Origin: Burkholderiales bacterium RIFCSPLOWO2_02_FULL_57_36
GTDB taxonomy: Bacteria; Pseudomonadota; Gammaproteobacteria; Burkholderiales; Burkholderiaceae_D
Length of the DNA: 41,495 bases
Direction of reading: 5' to 3'
NCBI GenBank assembly: GCA_001770855.1
Contig: MESE01000133.1
Coordinates: 1-41,495 of the forward strand
Shown here in pieces: positions 8,780-18,242 of the stretch (position 1 is its first letter; each line of letters starts with the position of its first letter). The position numbers and the translations under genes were made by a program. The notes under the pieces were generated by a model, which was given only the letters and a program-made list of their open reading frames with translations, searched no databases and was not told the DNA's origin.

Positions 8780-9575
8780 ATATTTTTAATGAAGACGCAA
8801 AAGGCGTCAGGAGTAAGACCATTCCGAACCCGATGAGCGGCACGCCCACCGCCCGGCCCAACCACTCGCCACCGGGCGCGAGCTTCTCGATCAGAATAAA
8901 GACAGCCAGCACGGCGACCCAAACCAGGTTCATGACACCGCCGACAAAGAGCAGAAGCATGAGTCCCCAGCAACAGCCCAGACAGTAAATGCCGTGACGC
9001 ACACCGAGCGCGAATGCGCCGCGGTTCCCCGAGCGCCAATGCTCGGTCAGAAAATCAAGGGGCGAGCGGCACAGGCGAAGGCAGGAACGCTTCAAGGGCG
9101 TTAATTGGTAGATTCCAGCGCCGATCAACAACATGCCTGACAGCATTACGCTGGTCGATTCCATCATCGGCGATAGCAGGGCGGTCCATTCCAGGAAGAA
9201 TTGCATAAGGACGGCGGCCAAGCTGAACATGCCCCAGATGACCAGGTAGCCGAGAACGAACAAGACAGGGGCGGACGGCGTCGTGTTTCCCGTTTTGCCG
9301 CGGCGGGCAATCGTGGTGTAGAGAAGAATAACCGGCGCCGCGCTCGGCAGCATCATCGCCGCCATCATCACCAGCCACATCACGAACATCAGGATCGCGT
9401 GTTCAGCGCTCCATGGCCACGCGCTCATCGGCATGAGCATGCCGCCCATTTCCCGCATCGTTCCTGCGCCGCTGAACAGATAGGCCCAGGATAGAAGCAC
9501 GACGGTAAGCAGGCCGAACGCCATGATCAGGCGTTCATGCCGCATCACCCGGTCCAGGATATGGCCGCGGTTCAC
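8778..9575 (-). CDS. DUF2182 multi-pass membrane protein
   Basis: A 265-residue integral membrane protein. Hydrophobic segments occur near residues 17-36, 58-85, 100-125, 133-152, 195-222 and 240-258. The motif [23 protein letters not shown] is the hallmark of DUF2182, a family sometimes described as predicted metal-binding because of its Met/His-rich helices; the N-terminal loop [14 protein letters not shown] is Met-rich here. It lies 28 bp downstream of the DUF1326 gene, its common genomic partner. Function is unknown; metal (perhaps copper) handling is a guess from Met and Cys content. The gene ends exactly where the EAL remnant begins. Confidence 0.8.
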   Translation of the reverse strand: MNRGHILDRVMRHERLIMAFGLLTVVLLSWAYLFSGAGTMREMGGMLMPMSAWPWSAEHAILMFVMWLVMMAAMMLPSAAPVILLYTTIARRGKTGNTTPSAPVLFVLGYLVIWGMFSLAAVLMQFFLEWTALLSPMMESTSVMLSGMLLIGAGIYQLTPLKRSCLRLCRSPLDFLTEHWRSGNRGAFALGVRHGIYCLGCCWGLMLLLFVGGVMNLVWVAVLAVFILIEKLAPGGEWLGRAVGVPLIGFGMVLLLTPFASSLKI

Positions 9576-9603
9576 CTTGCAATCCCGGCTATTCGTAGTG
9601 CGC

Positions 9604-10236
9604 CTATGCCGCTACGCCTTCAGGCGTTTGCACCACGTGTGCCAGCGTGCTGTGCGACCCCTGGGTATCGAACTGAATTGCGCCGCTGCTGCGGATATTG
9701 GCCGAAGCCACCTCGCCCTCCCTATGCTCGAACCCCTCCGGCATCACAACCCTGATCCGGTGCGGCGCTCCGGTCACAGGGTTCTTGATCGGCTCGACCG
9801 TCGATTCGAGTGCGCCCGGAATGACGAGCCGTGCATTGCGCGCGTCCTGGTCGAACTCGAACTCGACGGATGCGAAGATTGGGTCGTGCATCTTGGTGAC
9901 GATCATGCTGAAGATGTGAAATAACGTGCCTTCAGCGGAGTGTTTACCGGAAATGATCTCAAAAAGAGCGTTGCGCTGTTCCTGCGTTGCATTCTTTTCA
10001 ATAATCGGTTGTGCCTCGCCGTTGCCTTCATGCAGTGCGCCGGGAAAATGCACGACCACGAAAAAGCTCAACCCATCGAGCTTCGTCTGTTCGAAGTTTC
10101 CTTTCGTGATACGCATGCCGAGAAAGCCCTTGCAGTAGCCCTTTGTCGGGTTCGCGTTGAAATCGCAAGGACATCCATAGGCGCAGCTACAGTTCTTGAT
10201 CCATTCGCCTTCAAGACGCCAGTTTTCTTGTGCCAT
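9604..10236 (-). CDS. DUF1326 Cys-rich protein
   Basis: A 210-residue soluble protein without a signal peptide. The N-terminal motif NCSCAYGCPCDFNANP (four Cys within about ten residues, near residue 16) and the following GYCKGFLG define DUF1326. The rest is a compact alpha/beta domain without recognised catalytic residues. The start has an excellent AAAGGAG six bases upstream. It is the first gene of a two-gene unit with DUF2182. The CxC...CxC cluster could bind a metal ion, but no function is established for the family. Confidence 0.8.
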   Translation of the reverse strand: MAQENWRLEGEWIKNCSCAYGCPCDFNANPTKGYCKGFLGMRITKGNFEQTKLDGLSFFVVVHFPGALHEGNGEAQPIIEKNATQEQRNALFEIISGKHSAEGTLFHIFSMIVTKMHDPIFASVEFEFDQDARNARLVIPGALESTVEPIKNPVTGAPHRIRVVMPEGFEHREGEVASANIRSSGAIQFDTQGSHSTLAHVVQTPEGVAA

Positions 10237-10642
10237 GACAGTCTCCTTTGCATTGCCGTAACGAGGGACGCCTTGTCTTGTGACGCTCCAGGGATTACCG
10301 CGGTAACGTGCATGCCCCGCAGCGTCCGATTGGATAAATTTCGAACCATCGGGTGCGTGGCTTGAGAATTTTAGTCTCGCATCTTTTATCGGGAATGCCA
10401 GCCGGGGACTCCGTGACTTTGTGCTGGATCAAGCCACAGTTTCCACTCAATCCATTTTTAGAGCAGCGGCTTGATTCATCCGGCGTTTTTGCTTTTCCGG
10501 AATCCGGCGAATGCCGGCGAATGGCGCAAACCGTGAAATTGAAAAAACCCGGCGGCGACGCTGCGGCATCTTGGTCCTGGCTCGGCGAACGGCATTGCCG
10601 GCCCGCACAGCGCACGCCCGCCGGTCGTCAGACGCAATACCG
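10237..10642. other. 406-bp intergenic region
   Basis: It lies between the DUF1326 start and the PstS-like stop, both on the minus strand. It must contain the DUF1326 promoter, but I could not pick convincing -35/-10 elements. No gene, RNA or strong hairpin was recognised; the open frames are low-complexity shadows. Confidence 0.5.
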
Positions 10643-11719
10643 TCAGCGCAAGAAATCGATTGGCGCGTTGTCCGGTCCGAGAACATCGCGGAAGCGCCCG
10701 ACGATACGCGCCTGCGATGCCGATGGGAGCGGCACGAAACCTGATTCAGCCGCCATATTGTCGCCTTGCAGAAAGACCCAATAGAAAAACTTCAAGGTCG
10801 AACGCGCCCGCTCGGCGCTTTTCGGCCGACGGTCGAGTAGTACGTACGTCACGTAGACGATCGGCCAGGAATCCGCTCCGTCGACGTCGATCAGAAGCGG
10901 CAACTGTTCTCCCGCGCGCGCGACTCCGGCATTGGTTGCCGTGCTCTGAAAGGTTTGGTTCCATGGCATCACGTATGCGCCGGAGCGATTCTTCAACTGC
11001 GTATAGACGAGTCCGCCGCGGAACGCCTCGTCGAAGTTGATATAGCCGATCGCGCCCGGGGTGTTCTTGACCTTTTCGCCCATGCCCTGGGTGCTGACCG
11101 CGCGCTCGACCGCGACAGGCCAGGCCGGCCGCTTATCGACTCCGGGGCCGGAGCCCCACGTCCGATTGCCTTTGGCAAGATGCATGGTAAAGGCCAGCGT
11201 GGTGCTCGCTGGTTCCTCGCGCGCAATCAGCTTGATCGGCAGCCTGGGTAACCTGAGACTCGGATTGACGCTGCCGATCCATTCGTCGTCCCACGTCCTG
11301 ATTTTGCCCAGATAGATGTTCGCCAGCAGATCGGCGTTGAGGCGCATCTGACCGGCCTTGACTCCAGGGACGTTGATGATGGGTACAACGCCGCCGATCA
11401 AAAGCGGAAACTGGACCAGATCGTTTTTTTTCAATTCATCGGGCGCAAGAGGGATTTCCGAACAGGCGAAATCGACGCTGCGTGCAATGATTTCGCGGAT
11501 GCCGACGTCCGACACCGCCGTCGCATAGCTGACATTGACCTTGTTTTCCTTGGCCGACAGGAAGTTCCATTGCGTCAGAATTCTTGTCGCCGCACTACCG
11601 CCGGTGCCTCTGATTTCCGTGGATTGCGCAAGAAGCGGCTGGCTGAAAACAACAAATAACACGCATGCTGCGCCGCCGCAGACGGCCGTGAGGCGCTGCT
11701 TCAATATTTGAATCATCAT
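10643..11719 (-). CDS. PstS-like periplasmic binding protein with altered ligand site
   Basis: A 358-residue secreted protein with a signal peptide (cleavage probably after LLAQS near residue 33) and the PstS fold. Recognisable blocks are GTGGSAATRILTQW, VDFACSEIPL, IGGVVPIINVPG, IYLGKIRTWDD, PGAIGYINF and DSWPIVYVTYVLL. The phosphate-contacting residues known from E. coli PstS are changed. The Asp of the DFGASDAPL block is Glu88 here. The R-x-D-G-S-G-T loop reads R-E-E-P-A-S-T (167-173), so Asp becomes Glu, Ser becomes Ala and Gly becomes Ser. No pstCAB genes are adjacent. The start has AGGGGAA upstream. It follows the GGDEF-EAL gene by 193 bp on the same strand. It may bind phosphate weakly, bind another anion, or act as a sensor. 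A start three bases downstream is equally possible. Confidence 0.8.
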   Translation of the reverse strand: MMIQILKQRLTAVCGGAACVLFVVFSQPLLAQSTEIRGTGGSAATRILTQWNFLSAKENKVNVSYATAVSDVGIREIIARSVDFACSEIPLAPDELKKNDLVQFPLLIGGVVPIINVPGVKAGQMRLNADLLANIYLGKIRTWDDEWIGSVNPSLRLPRLPIKLIAREEPASTTLAFTMHLAKGNRTWGSGPGVDKRPAWPVAVERAVSTQGMGEKVKNTPGAIGYINFDEAFRGGLVYTQLKNRSGAYVMPWNQTFQSTATNAGVARAGEQLPLLIDVDGADSWPIVYVTYVLLDRRPKSAERARSTLKFFYWVFLQGDNMAAESGFVPLPSASQARIVGRFRDVLGPDNAPIDFLR

Positions 11720-11912
11720 TTTCCCCTGTCATTGTCATGGTCTATGGCCTGGGCCTAGTTCGCATTCAAATGGCCAGGGCATATGATGGATTACATTTTT
11801 TGTGCAGGTGCAGCATACCTGATGGAAATTTTATTTACAACGTTGAAATGAATTCTCGCGGCCCGGCGCATGCCGCAAGCACGGATACCGAGGCATCGAG
11901 ACCTTGCCGTCT

Positions 11913-14900
11913 TCAGTTATACAAACACGATCCGCTCTGCAACAACGACGCAAAATCGTCGGCTGACAACGCCTTGCTGAAATAGTGTCCCTGCATTTCA
12001 TCGCAATCGTGCTCGCGCAGGAAGTTCAACTGCTGCTCCGTCTCCACGCCCTCGGCGATCACCCTGAGATTCAAACTATGTCCGAGCGCGATCACCGAGC
12101 GGGTGATTGCGGCATCCTCGGGATCGGTGGCGATATCCCTGATGAACGACTGGTCGATCTTCAGGCGATCCAGTGAAAAGCGCTTGAGGTAGCTGAGGCT
12201 GGAATAGCCGGTGCCGAAATCATCGATCGATAGCAGCACGCCCAGCCTCTTCAGCGCGCTCAGCTTGGCGATGAAACGCTCGGCATTGTTCATTACCATG
12301 CTTTCGGTGAGCTCGAGTTCCAGCCAGCATGCATCGAGTCCGGTATGGTCGAGCGCGCCGGACACGATGTTCACGAATTCCTCCTGCATGAACTGGCGGG
12401 CCGACAGATTGACCGCCACACTGATTGCCGGCAACCCACGGTCCTGCCATGATTTGTTTTGCGCGCACGCCGTTTCCAGCACCCAGCGGCCGATCGGCAC
12501 AATCAACCCGGCCTCTTCGGCAACCGGAATAAAATGCGCAGGTGAAATCATCCCCAGTTCGGGATGACGCCAGCGGATCAAGGCTTCCGCCCCGATGATC
12601 CGGCCGCTGCGAAGATCCGGCTTGGGCTGATAGAAGACTTCAAACTCCTCGTGGTCGATCGCATGACGCAAGGCGCTTTCAAGCCGCGCGCGTTCCATTA
12701 CGCGCGCGCTCATATCGCGCGAATAGAATTGATAGGTATTGCCGTGTTCCGCCTTGGCCTGGTACATCGCGGTATCGGCGTTGCGCAGCAAGTCCTGCAG
12801 ATTGTCCGCATCGTCGGGAAACAGCGTGACGCCGATGCTGGCGGTAATGTACAAGTGGTGGCTTTTGAGGACAAAAGGCTTGGAGAATGCGTCGATTATT
12901 TTGTCGATGACGCTGATGAGGTGCTTCACTTCGGCAAGGTCGGTCAGCAGGATGATGAATTCGTCGCCGCCTTGCCGGGCCACGGTATCGCTTTCGCGAA
13001 TCGCGCTCTGCAGGCGCATTGCGACCCCCTGCAACAGCATGTCGCCAAAGGCGTGGCCGATGCTGTCGTTAACCGCCTTGAAGCGGTCGAGATCAAGAAA
13101 CAGCAGCGCCAGCAGTTTGCCGTTGCGGCGCGCATACGACATTGCCTGGGTGATTCGATCGTCGAGCAGATTGCGGTTGGCCAGATCGGTCAATGCATCA
13201 TGGCTCGCCAGATACTCGATGCGGGCTTCATACTTCTTGCGCTCGGTGACGTCGCTTTCCACCGCATCGACGCGCACGGGCGCTCCGGCGGAATCGCGAA
13301 TGATTTTCGAGCGATGCTCGATCCAGCGTACGCTGCCGTCCGGGCGGACAATGCGATATTGCTGCGCAATCGCGCCGTGTTCGAGCAGTTGCGAAAGCCT
13401 GTCGCGCACGTTCGAACGATCCTCGGGATGGATTGCTTCCAGCCACAATTTTCTGTTTTTTTTGAATTCGTCGATTGGCCGCCCATAGATTGTCTCTGCA
13501 ATCTGATTGACGTAAAGCAGCGCGTCGGCGGAAGCCGACCAGACGATATTGTCGATCGAGCCGAGGATGCCGGACAAGGTTTCCTTGGTCGCCAGCAGTT
13601 CCTGTTCCACTTTGCGGCGCGCGGTTTTCGCCCGCAGATTGACCACGCCATAGGCGATGTCGGTGGCGAGCTCCTCGAACATCGGGACATCGATATGGTT
13701 GAATCCGTCCGGTGTGCTTTCATACAAGGTGATGGCGCCGAACACCCTGTCGCCATTCTTCAGCGGTAGGGAAATCGCTGAACGATAGCCGCGCCCGAGA
13801 GCTCGAATGCGCCATTCGCCCATATTCGATTCTGCTGCAATATCCGCTATCAGATACGGCAGCACCCGGTGAATTGCAATACCGGCCGGACACAGGCCAT
13901 CCGTATTTTCCATCCAATAAACCGGGTAGTCCCGCAAAAAGCCACACTCCACTCCGGCATGGGCCATCGGCTGGATGGTGCCGTCGTCATTTGCATAGCC
14001 TATCCAGGCCATGTGATAACCGCCGGCATCGACCACGGTATCGCACATATCGCGCAGCAGCAGCATTTCATTCGACGCGTGCACCATCACGTGGTTGCAT
14101 TTTGCCATCACCGTGCGCGCGCGCAAGGCTCGGCGCAGCGATTCCTGCGCCTCGGTGCGCTCGATGATTTCCGTTTCCAGTTTTCGCCGGCCGGCCTGAA
14201 TCTCCTCATACAGAACCAGATTCTCGTGAGCGATCGCCAATTGAGTGCCGACGGTAGCGGCCGCCTGTTCATCGGTCTCGCTGAAGTGCCCGGAGCCGAG
14301 CTTGTCGACCAGGTACAGGCAGCCGTAAGATCTGCCCATGGATGCGATAGGCACGCCGAGGAATGAATGGACCGGCGGATGACATGACGGCAAGCCGATG
14401 CGCTGTGGATCGCCGTCCAGGCCGCTGAGGCGGCGGGGAAGCCGGGTTGCCATCAACGTGTCGAGCATGCCGGTGCGCGACAATGACGCGCCAAGTTTTT
14501 CGCGCAGCCCATCATCCAGACCGCGCGCGACGAAATGGCGCAGCCTGGTTCCATTGTCATCGAATATGCAGACGACAGCGTACTTGGCGACGCCGAGATC
14601 CTGGGCGACGCGGCAGCCGTTCGTCAGCAATTGCACCGGATCGCGTTCGGCGGCGAGCGTAATCCCGAGTTCGATCAGGGCCGTCAGACGCAGGCTGACC
14701 ATCTGCAGGTTGGCCAGCGACAGCGACAGTTTCCGGGCCGCCTGGTCAAGCTCGCCTTCGAGAGCCGGGCCGCTGTTTTTGTCGACGAGTTTCAGCATCT
14801 CATTGCTGTTTATCCCGAGCTCAGCCAGGTAGTCGGACACCTGGTCATTGAGCCCCGCGTATGCGCCGTTCGTCCGCATCGCCATGGCAGGAGCGGGCGC

Positions 14901-15281
14901 CGCTGCCGGGAGCGGCAAGCCGAGCATCTCGTGGACCGATTGCAGGATGATTTCGGGTTCCGACGGCTTCGGCAGCACGTAGCGCACGCCGCAGTTGCCC
15001 GCCATGACATTGGCTTCGCGCTCCCGGTAGGTCGCCGTGTAAAACATGATCGGCGTATCGGCAATCGATGGATCGGCATGCACCCGGGACACGAATTCAT
15101 ACCCATCCATGTTGGGCATCAGGATATCGGTGATGATCAAGTCCGGACGGTCGGCATGAGCTATCTTGAGCGCTTCAACGCCGTCCGATGCCTCCAGCAG
15201 GCGATGGCCGCTGTAGCCGAGCAGCGTTGTCAGAAACTCGCGGTTCAAGACCTGATCGTCAACAATCAGAATGGTGGCCAT
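11913..15281 (-). CDS. Receiver-GAF-GAF-PAS-GGDEF-EAL c-di-GMP signalling protein
   Basis: A 1122-residue cytoplasmic protein. The N-terminal receiver (3-120) has its phospho-Asp in LIITDILMPNMDG and the conserved Lys in LPKP. Two GAF-like domains follow (about 200-355 and 390-560), then a PAS/PAC domain (about 565-690, ending ESDVTERKKYEARI). The diguanylate cyclase domain has an intact GGDEF (about 771-775) and, five residues before it, the inhibitory I-site RESD. The EAL domain has IGAEALIRWRHP (about 897), DDFGTGYSS and EGVET. Both catalytic centres look intact, so it may switch between making and degrading c-di-GMP. Its start lies two bases after the stop of the double receiver gene, so the two are surely co-transcribed. 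Confidence 0.92.
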   Translation of the reverse strand: MATILIVDDQVLNREFLTTLLGYSGHRLLEASDGVEALKIAHADRPDLIITDILMPNMDGYEFVSRVHADPSIADTPIMFYTATYREREANVMAGNCGVRYVLPKPSEPEIILQSVHEMLGLPLPAAAPAPAMAMRTNGAYAGLNDQVSDYLAELGINSNEMLKLVDKNSGPALEGELDQAARKLSLSLANLQMVSLRLTALIELGITLAAERDPVQLLTNGCRVAQDLGVAKYAVVCIFDDNGTRLRHFVARGLDDGLREKLGASLSRTGMLDTLMATRLPRRLSGLDGDPQRIGLPSCHPPVHSFLGVPIASMGRSYGCLYLVDKLGSGHFSETDEQAAATVGTQLAIAHENLVLYEEIQAGRRKLETEIIERTEAQESLRRALRARTVMAKCNHVMVHASNEMLLLRDMCDTVVDAGGYHMAWIGYANDDGTIQPMAHAGVECGFLRDYPVYWMENTDGLCPAGIAIHRVLPYLIADIAAESNMGEWRIRALGRGYRSAISLPLKNGDRVFGAITLYESTPDGFNHIDVPMFEELATDIAYGVVNLRAKTARRKVEQELLATKETLSGILGSIDNIVWSASADALLYVNQIAETIYGRPIDEFKKNRKLWLEAIHPEDRSNVRDRLSQLLEHGAIAQQYRIVRPDGSVRWIEHRSKIIRDSAGAPVRVDAVESDVTERKKYEARIEYLASHDALTDLANRNLLDDRITQAMSYARRNGKLLALLFLDLDRFKAVNDSIGHAFGDMLLQGVAMRLQSAIRESDTVARQGGDEFIILLTDLAEVKHLISVIDKIIDAFSKPFVLKSHHLYITASIGVTLFPDDADNLQDLLRNADTAMYQAKAEHGNTYQFYSRDMSARVMERARLESALRHAIDHEEFEVFYQPKPDLRSGRIIGAEALIRWRHPELGMISPAHFIPVAEEAGLIVPIGRWVLETACAQNKSWQDRGLPAISVAVNLSARQFMQEEFVNIVSGALDHTGLDACWLELELTESMVMNNAERFIAKLSALKRLGVLLSIDDFGTGYSSLSYLKRFSLDRLKIDQSFIRDIATDPEDAAITRSVIALGHSLNLRVIAEGVETEQQLNFLREHDCDEMQGHYFSKALSADDFASLLQSGSCLYN

Positions 15282-15283
15282 TC

Positions 15284-16108
15284 CTAGCCCTCGTTCTCGT
15301 CATGTCTGCGCAGGCAAAGTTCAAGTTCGTCGATCAGCTTTTCCGGCTCGATCGGGCGCCTCAGGAAGCGCGATGCGCCAAGCTCAAGCGCACGCCTGGT
15401 TTCTTCCGGGCTGCTGGATGTCGCGGAGAGAAACAGGAATGGAATTCCATCGAATCTGGAATCGGCGCGAATTTTCCGGATGAATTCGAAGCCGTCCTCG
15501 CCGGGCATGTGCAGGTCGCACAGGATCAAATCGAATGCCTCGTCCCGTGCGCGTTGCCAGCCTTGCTGCACGCCGTCGGCGACGTGCAACACGTAGCCGA
15601 ACGGCTCCAGCGTGCTGCGGATCAGCTCGCGATTGATCGGAGAATCGTCCACCACCAGAATCGACGCGCGTCTGACGGTGGCCGATCCTTGCACGCCGGC
15701 CATGGCAGGCGCCGGATCGAAGCGGGCGTGCGCGCGTAAGGCAACCGGCAGGAATTTTTCAATCTGGCCGGCAAACAGCTCCGGGTCGATCGGCTTGCGG
15801 ATGTAACCGTCGAAGCCTGCATCCAACAATTTCTCGCGATCGCCGACCATGGCCAGCGCAGTGACTGCGATGACCGGAATATTGCTTAGCGCCGGATTGC
15901 CCTTGAGATGGCGCACGATCTGGTAGCCATCCATCTCGGGCAGATGCACATCGCATACGATCAGGTCCGGCAATGTGCGTTGCGCGGTCTCGATGCCCGC
16001 CGCTCCGTCGAAGTCCGCGTGCACCCGGTAACCGAAAGCGTCGAGCAAATAGGCCATCAGTTCCATGTTTGCCTGATTGTCTTCGATGATCAGAATACGT
16101 GCCGCCAT
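15284..16108 (-). CDS. Double-receiver response regulator
   Basis: 274 residues made of two receiver domains with no output domain. Receiver 1 (4-122) has the acidic pair EDN, phospho-Asp in VCDVHLPEMDG and the Lys in IRKPID. Receiver 2 (about 148-268) has DDS and phospho-Asp in LCDLHMPGEDG, but the nearly invariant Lys is Arg (FLRRPIE). Loss of that Lys usually impairs phosphorylation-coupled switching, so receiver 2 may act as a phosphate sink or a fixed docking module. The gene sits between the three-PAS kinase (25 bp upstream) and the GGDEF-EAL gene (2 bp downstream), which suggests it relays phosphate between them. Confidence 0.9.
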   Translation of the reverse strand: MAARILIIEDNQANMELMAYLLDAFGYRVHADFDGAAGIETAQRTLPDLIVCDVHLPEMDGYQIVRHLKGNPALSNIPVIAVTALAMVGDREKLLDAGFDGYIRKPIDPELFAGQIEKFLPVALRAHARFDPAPAMAGVQGSATVRRASILVVDDSPINRELIRSTLEPFGYVLHVADGVQQGWQRARDEAFDLILCDLHMPGEDGFEFIRKIRADSRFDGIPFLFLSATSSSPEETRRALELGASRFLRRPIEPEKLIDELELCLRRHDENEG

Positions 16109-16133
16109 GTGGAGCCCCTGTGTTCCGGTGCAT

Positions 16134-17987
16134 TCAACGCGCGTGAACCGCTTCCAGCACCAGCTTGAAGGTGCTGCCCTTGCCGTACTCGCTTTGCATC
16201 AGCAACTGGCCTCCGATCAGGCCGGCGAGCTTCTCGCTCAGGTACAGGCCGAGTCCGGTGCCCTCGAAACGGCGTGTCGAGGTCGAATCCGCCTGGGAAA
16301 ATGGCTGGAACAATTTGACATGGTCATCGGCCCTGATGCCGACCCCGCTGTCGGCAACGCTGATTTCAATCAACAACTTTCCTTCGCTATTGCGTTTGCG
16401 CAGGCCGATCGACACGCCGCCCTTTTCGGTAAACTTGATTGCGTTGTTGGCCAGATTGATCAGGATCTGGCTCAATGCGCGGCGGTCGACCAGTATCGCG
16501 ATGTCGTCCGGAGGCAGGTCGAGCGCGAACGATAGTCCTTTTTTATCGGCTATCGGACCCAGGGTTTCGACCAGTTCCCTGATCACGTTTTGACATACCA
16601 CCGGCTCGGGATTTATTTCGACTTTGCCGGACTCTATTTTTGCGAGATCGAGCAGATCGTTGATCAGCGACAGCAGATGGCGGGCGCTGGCCTGGATTGT
16701 CTTTAACTGTTTGTCCTGGTCCGGCGTAAGCGGGCCGGGCAGTTTCATCAACAGCGTACCGGTGAATCCGATAATCGCATTGAGCGGGGTGCGCAGTTCA
16801 TGCGACATGCCTGCAAGAAAATTGTCCTTGGCACGGCTGGCCGCTTCAAGCTCGATGTTTTTTTCATGCAGGGCGGCTTCGATCCGCTTGCGCTCGCTGA
16901 TATCGCGGATCGCGCTGGACACCAGCAATCCTTCTTCCGTTTCGAGCGGACTCAAACTGATCTCCACCGGAAATTCGCTGCCGTCGCTGCGTACACCGAA
17001 AAGTTCCACGCCCGCACCCATCGGCCGGGCGCGCGGATCGTTGAAAAAAACGTCGCGATAGGCTGGGTGCCGGTCGCCGAAACGTTGCGGCACCAATACT
17101 TCTATTTTTTTTCCCAGCAGATCTTTGCGCGAATAGCCGAACAACCTCTCGGTTTGCGTATTCACCAGGACAATTTCGCCTTGCCGATTGACAATCACGA
17201 TGGCATCGGGCGCAGATTCCAGCAAGCCGCGGAATTTTCGCTCGGATTTTTTTCGATGGCTCAGGTCGCGGATCGCGCTGATTGCCATCGTGCCTTCTTC
17301 CGTTTGGAGCGGGCTCAAGCTGATTTCCAAGGGGAATTCGGTGCCGTCGCTGCGCATGCCGTACAGTTCGAGCCCAGCACCCATTTCACGGGTCCGAGGT
17401 TGAGTGAAATATTCTGAGCGATATTCAACATGGCGGCTGCGAAAACGCGGCGGGAGCAACACTTCCAAAAATTGACCGCGCAGTTCCCCCGGCCCGTAGC
17501 CGAACAATCTTTCAGCCTGCGAATTGACCAGGACAATGCGGCCGGTTGCATTGGCCATCACGATACTGTCAGGCATGGATTCCAGCAGATCGCGGAACTT
17601 TGCCTCAAGATACTTGGCCTCGCGTAGCGATTTCAGCTGCGTCACATCCTTTTTGCTGGAGAGGATGAATTCCAGCCTGCCTTGGGCATCGTAGATCGCC
17701 TTGCTGGAAGCGTCGATGTATAGCAGCGAACCGTCTTTCTTGCGGCACAGCGATTCATGGGTGTAAGAACCTGCGCTCTGGACTTGTTGCATGATCCTGT
17801 CGCCTTCGTTACGCCGGTTTTCAGGAAAAATCAAATCGCCCAATCGGGAGCCGACCGCTTCTTCCGGGCTGAATCCAAACAGGCGCTCCGCACCTTTAGC
17901 CCAATGCGCTACGATGCCATCCGGGTTGCAGACAATGATGCCGTCCGATATCTCGGCCAATACCAATTGATTGAAATCGGTAGTCAT
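16134..17987 (-). CDS. Three-PAS sensor histidine kinase
   Basis: 617 residues, no membrane segment or signal peptide, so a cytoplasmic sensor. Three PAS/PAC modules span about 8-125, 130-250 and 250-370; the second and third are closely similar ([29 protein letters not shown] against [18 protein letters not shown]), showing internal duplication. HisKA contains [14 protein letters not shown] and the ATPase domain has [19 protein letters not shown] and [12 protein letters not shown]. It lacks a receiver, so phosphate should go to the double receiver or GGDEF-EAL proteins encoded next in the operon. No cofactor-binding residues for haem or flavin are recognisable, so the signal is unknown. Confidence 0.9.
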   Translation of the reverse strand: MTTDFNQLVLAEISDGIIVCNPDGIVAHWAKGAERLFGFSPEEAVGSRLGDLIFPENRRNEGDRIMQQVQSAGSYTHESLCRKKDGSLLYIDASSKAIYDAQGRLEFILSSKKDVTQLKSLREAKYLEAKFRDLLESMPDSIVMANATGRIVLVNSQAERLFGYGPGELRGQFLEVLLPPRFRSRHVEYRSEYFTQPRTREMGAGLELYGMRSDGTEFPLEISLSPLQTEEGTMAISAIRDLSHRKKSERKFRGLLESAPDAIVIVNRQGEIVLVNTQTERLFGYSRKDLLGKKIEVLVPQRFGDRHPAYRDVFFNDPRARPMGAGVELFGVRSDGSEFPVEISLSPLETEEGLLVSSAIRDISERKRIEAALHEKNIELEAASRAKDNFLAGMSHELRTPLNAIIGFTGTLLMKLPGPLTPDQDKQLKTIQASARHLLSLINDLLDLAKIESGKVEINPEPVVCQNVIRELVETLGPIADKKGLSFALDLPPDDIAILVDRRALSQILINLANNAIKFTEKGGVSIGLRKRNSEGKLLIEISVADSGVGIRADDHVKLFQPFSQADSTSTRRFEGTGLGLYLSEKLAGLIGGQLLMQSEYGKGSTFKLVLEAVHAR

Positions 17988-18242
17988 GATGTTTCTATTT
18001 TTTGCGCGCCAATTTGGCCGGCAAATCTGAAATGGCTGCGCATGCGGATGTCATGAACGCGGCCGTAATTTGAAATATGGATTCTGTTGGAACAGGCCAA
18101 TTGCAATAAAGTTCTGTAATTAATCGTGGCGGGAATTTACAAATGATTGGAGGCAACGAGAAGCGGATGGCGCCGGTTCAGAATTCGCGAGTTTCGCTAC
18201 ATCGATTTGCCAAGATGTTCGATGTCGTGCCCGGAAGCCAGC

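Noticed and set aside
11760..11830. Weak Pho-box-like stretch upstream of the PstS-like gene (CTGCACA...ATGTAAT)
   Set aside because: Too many mismatches to the CTGTCAT direct repeat to claim PhoB control.
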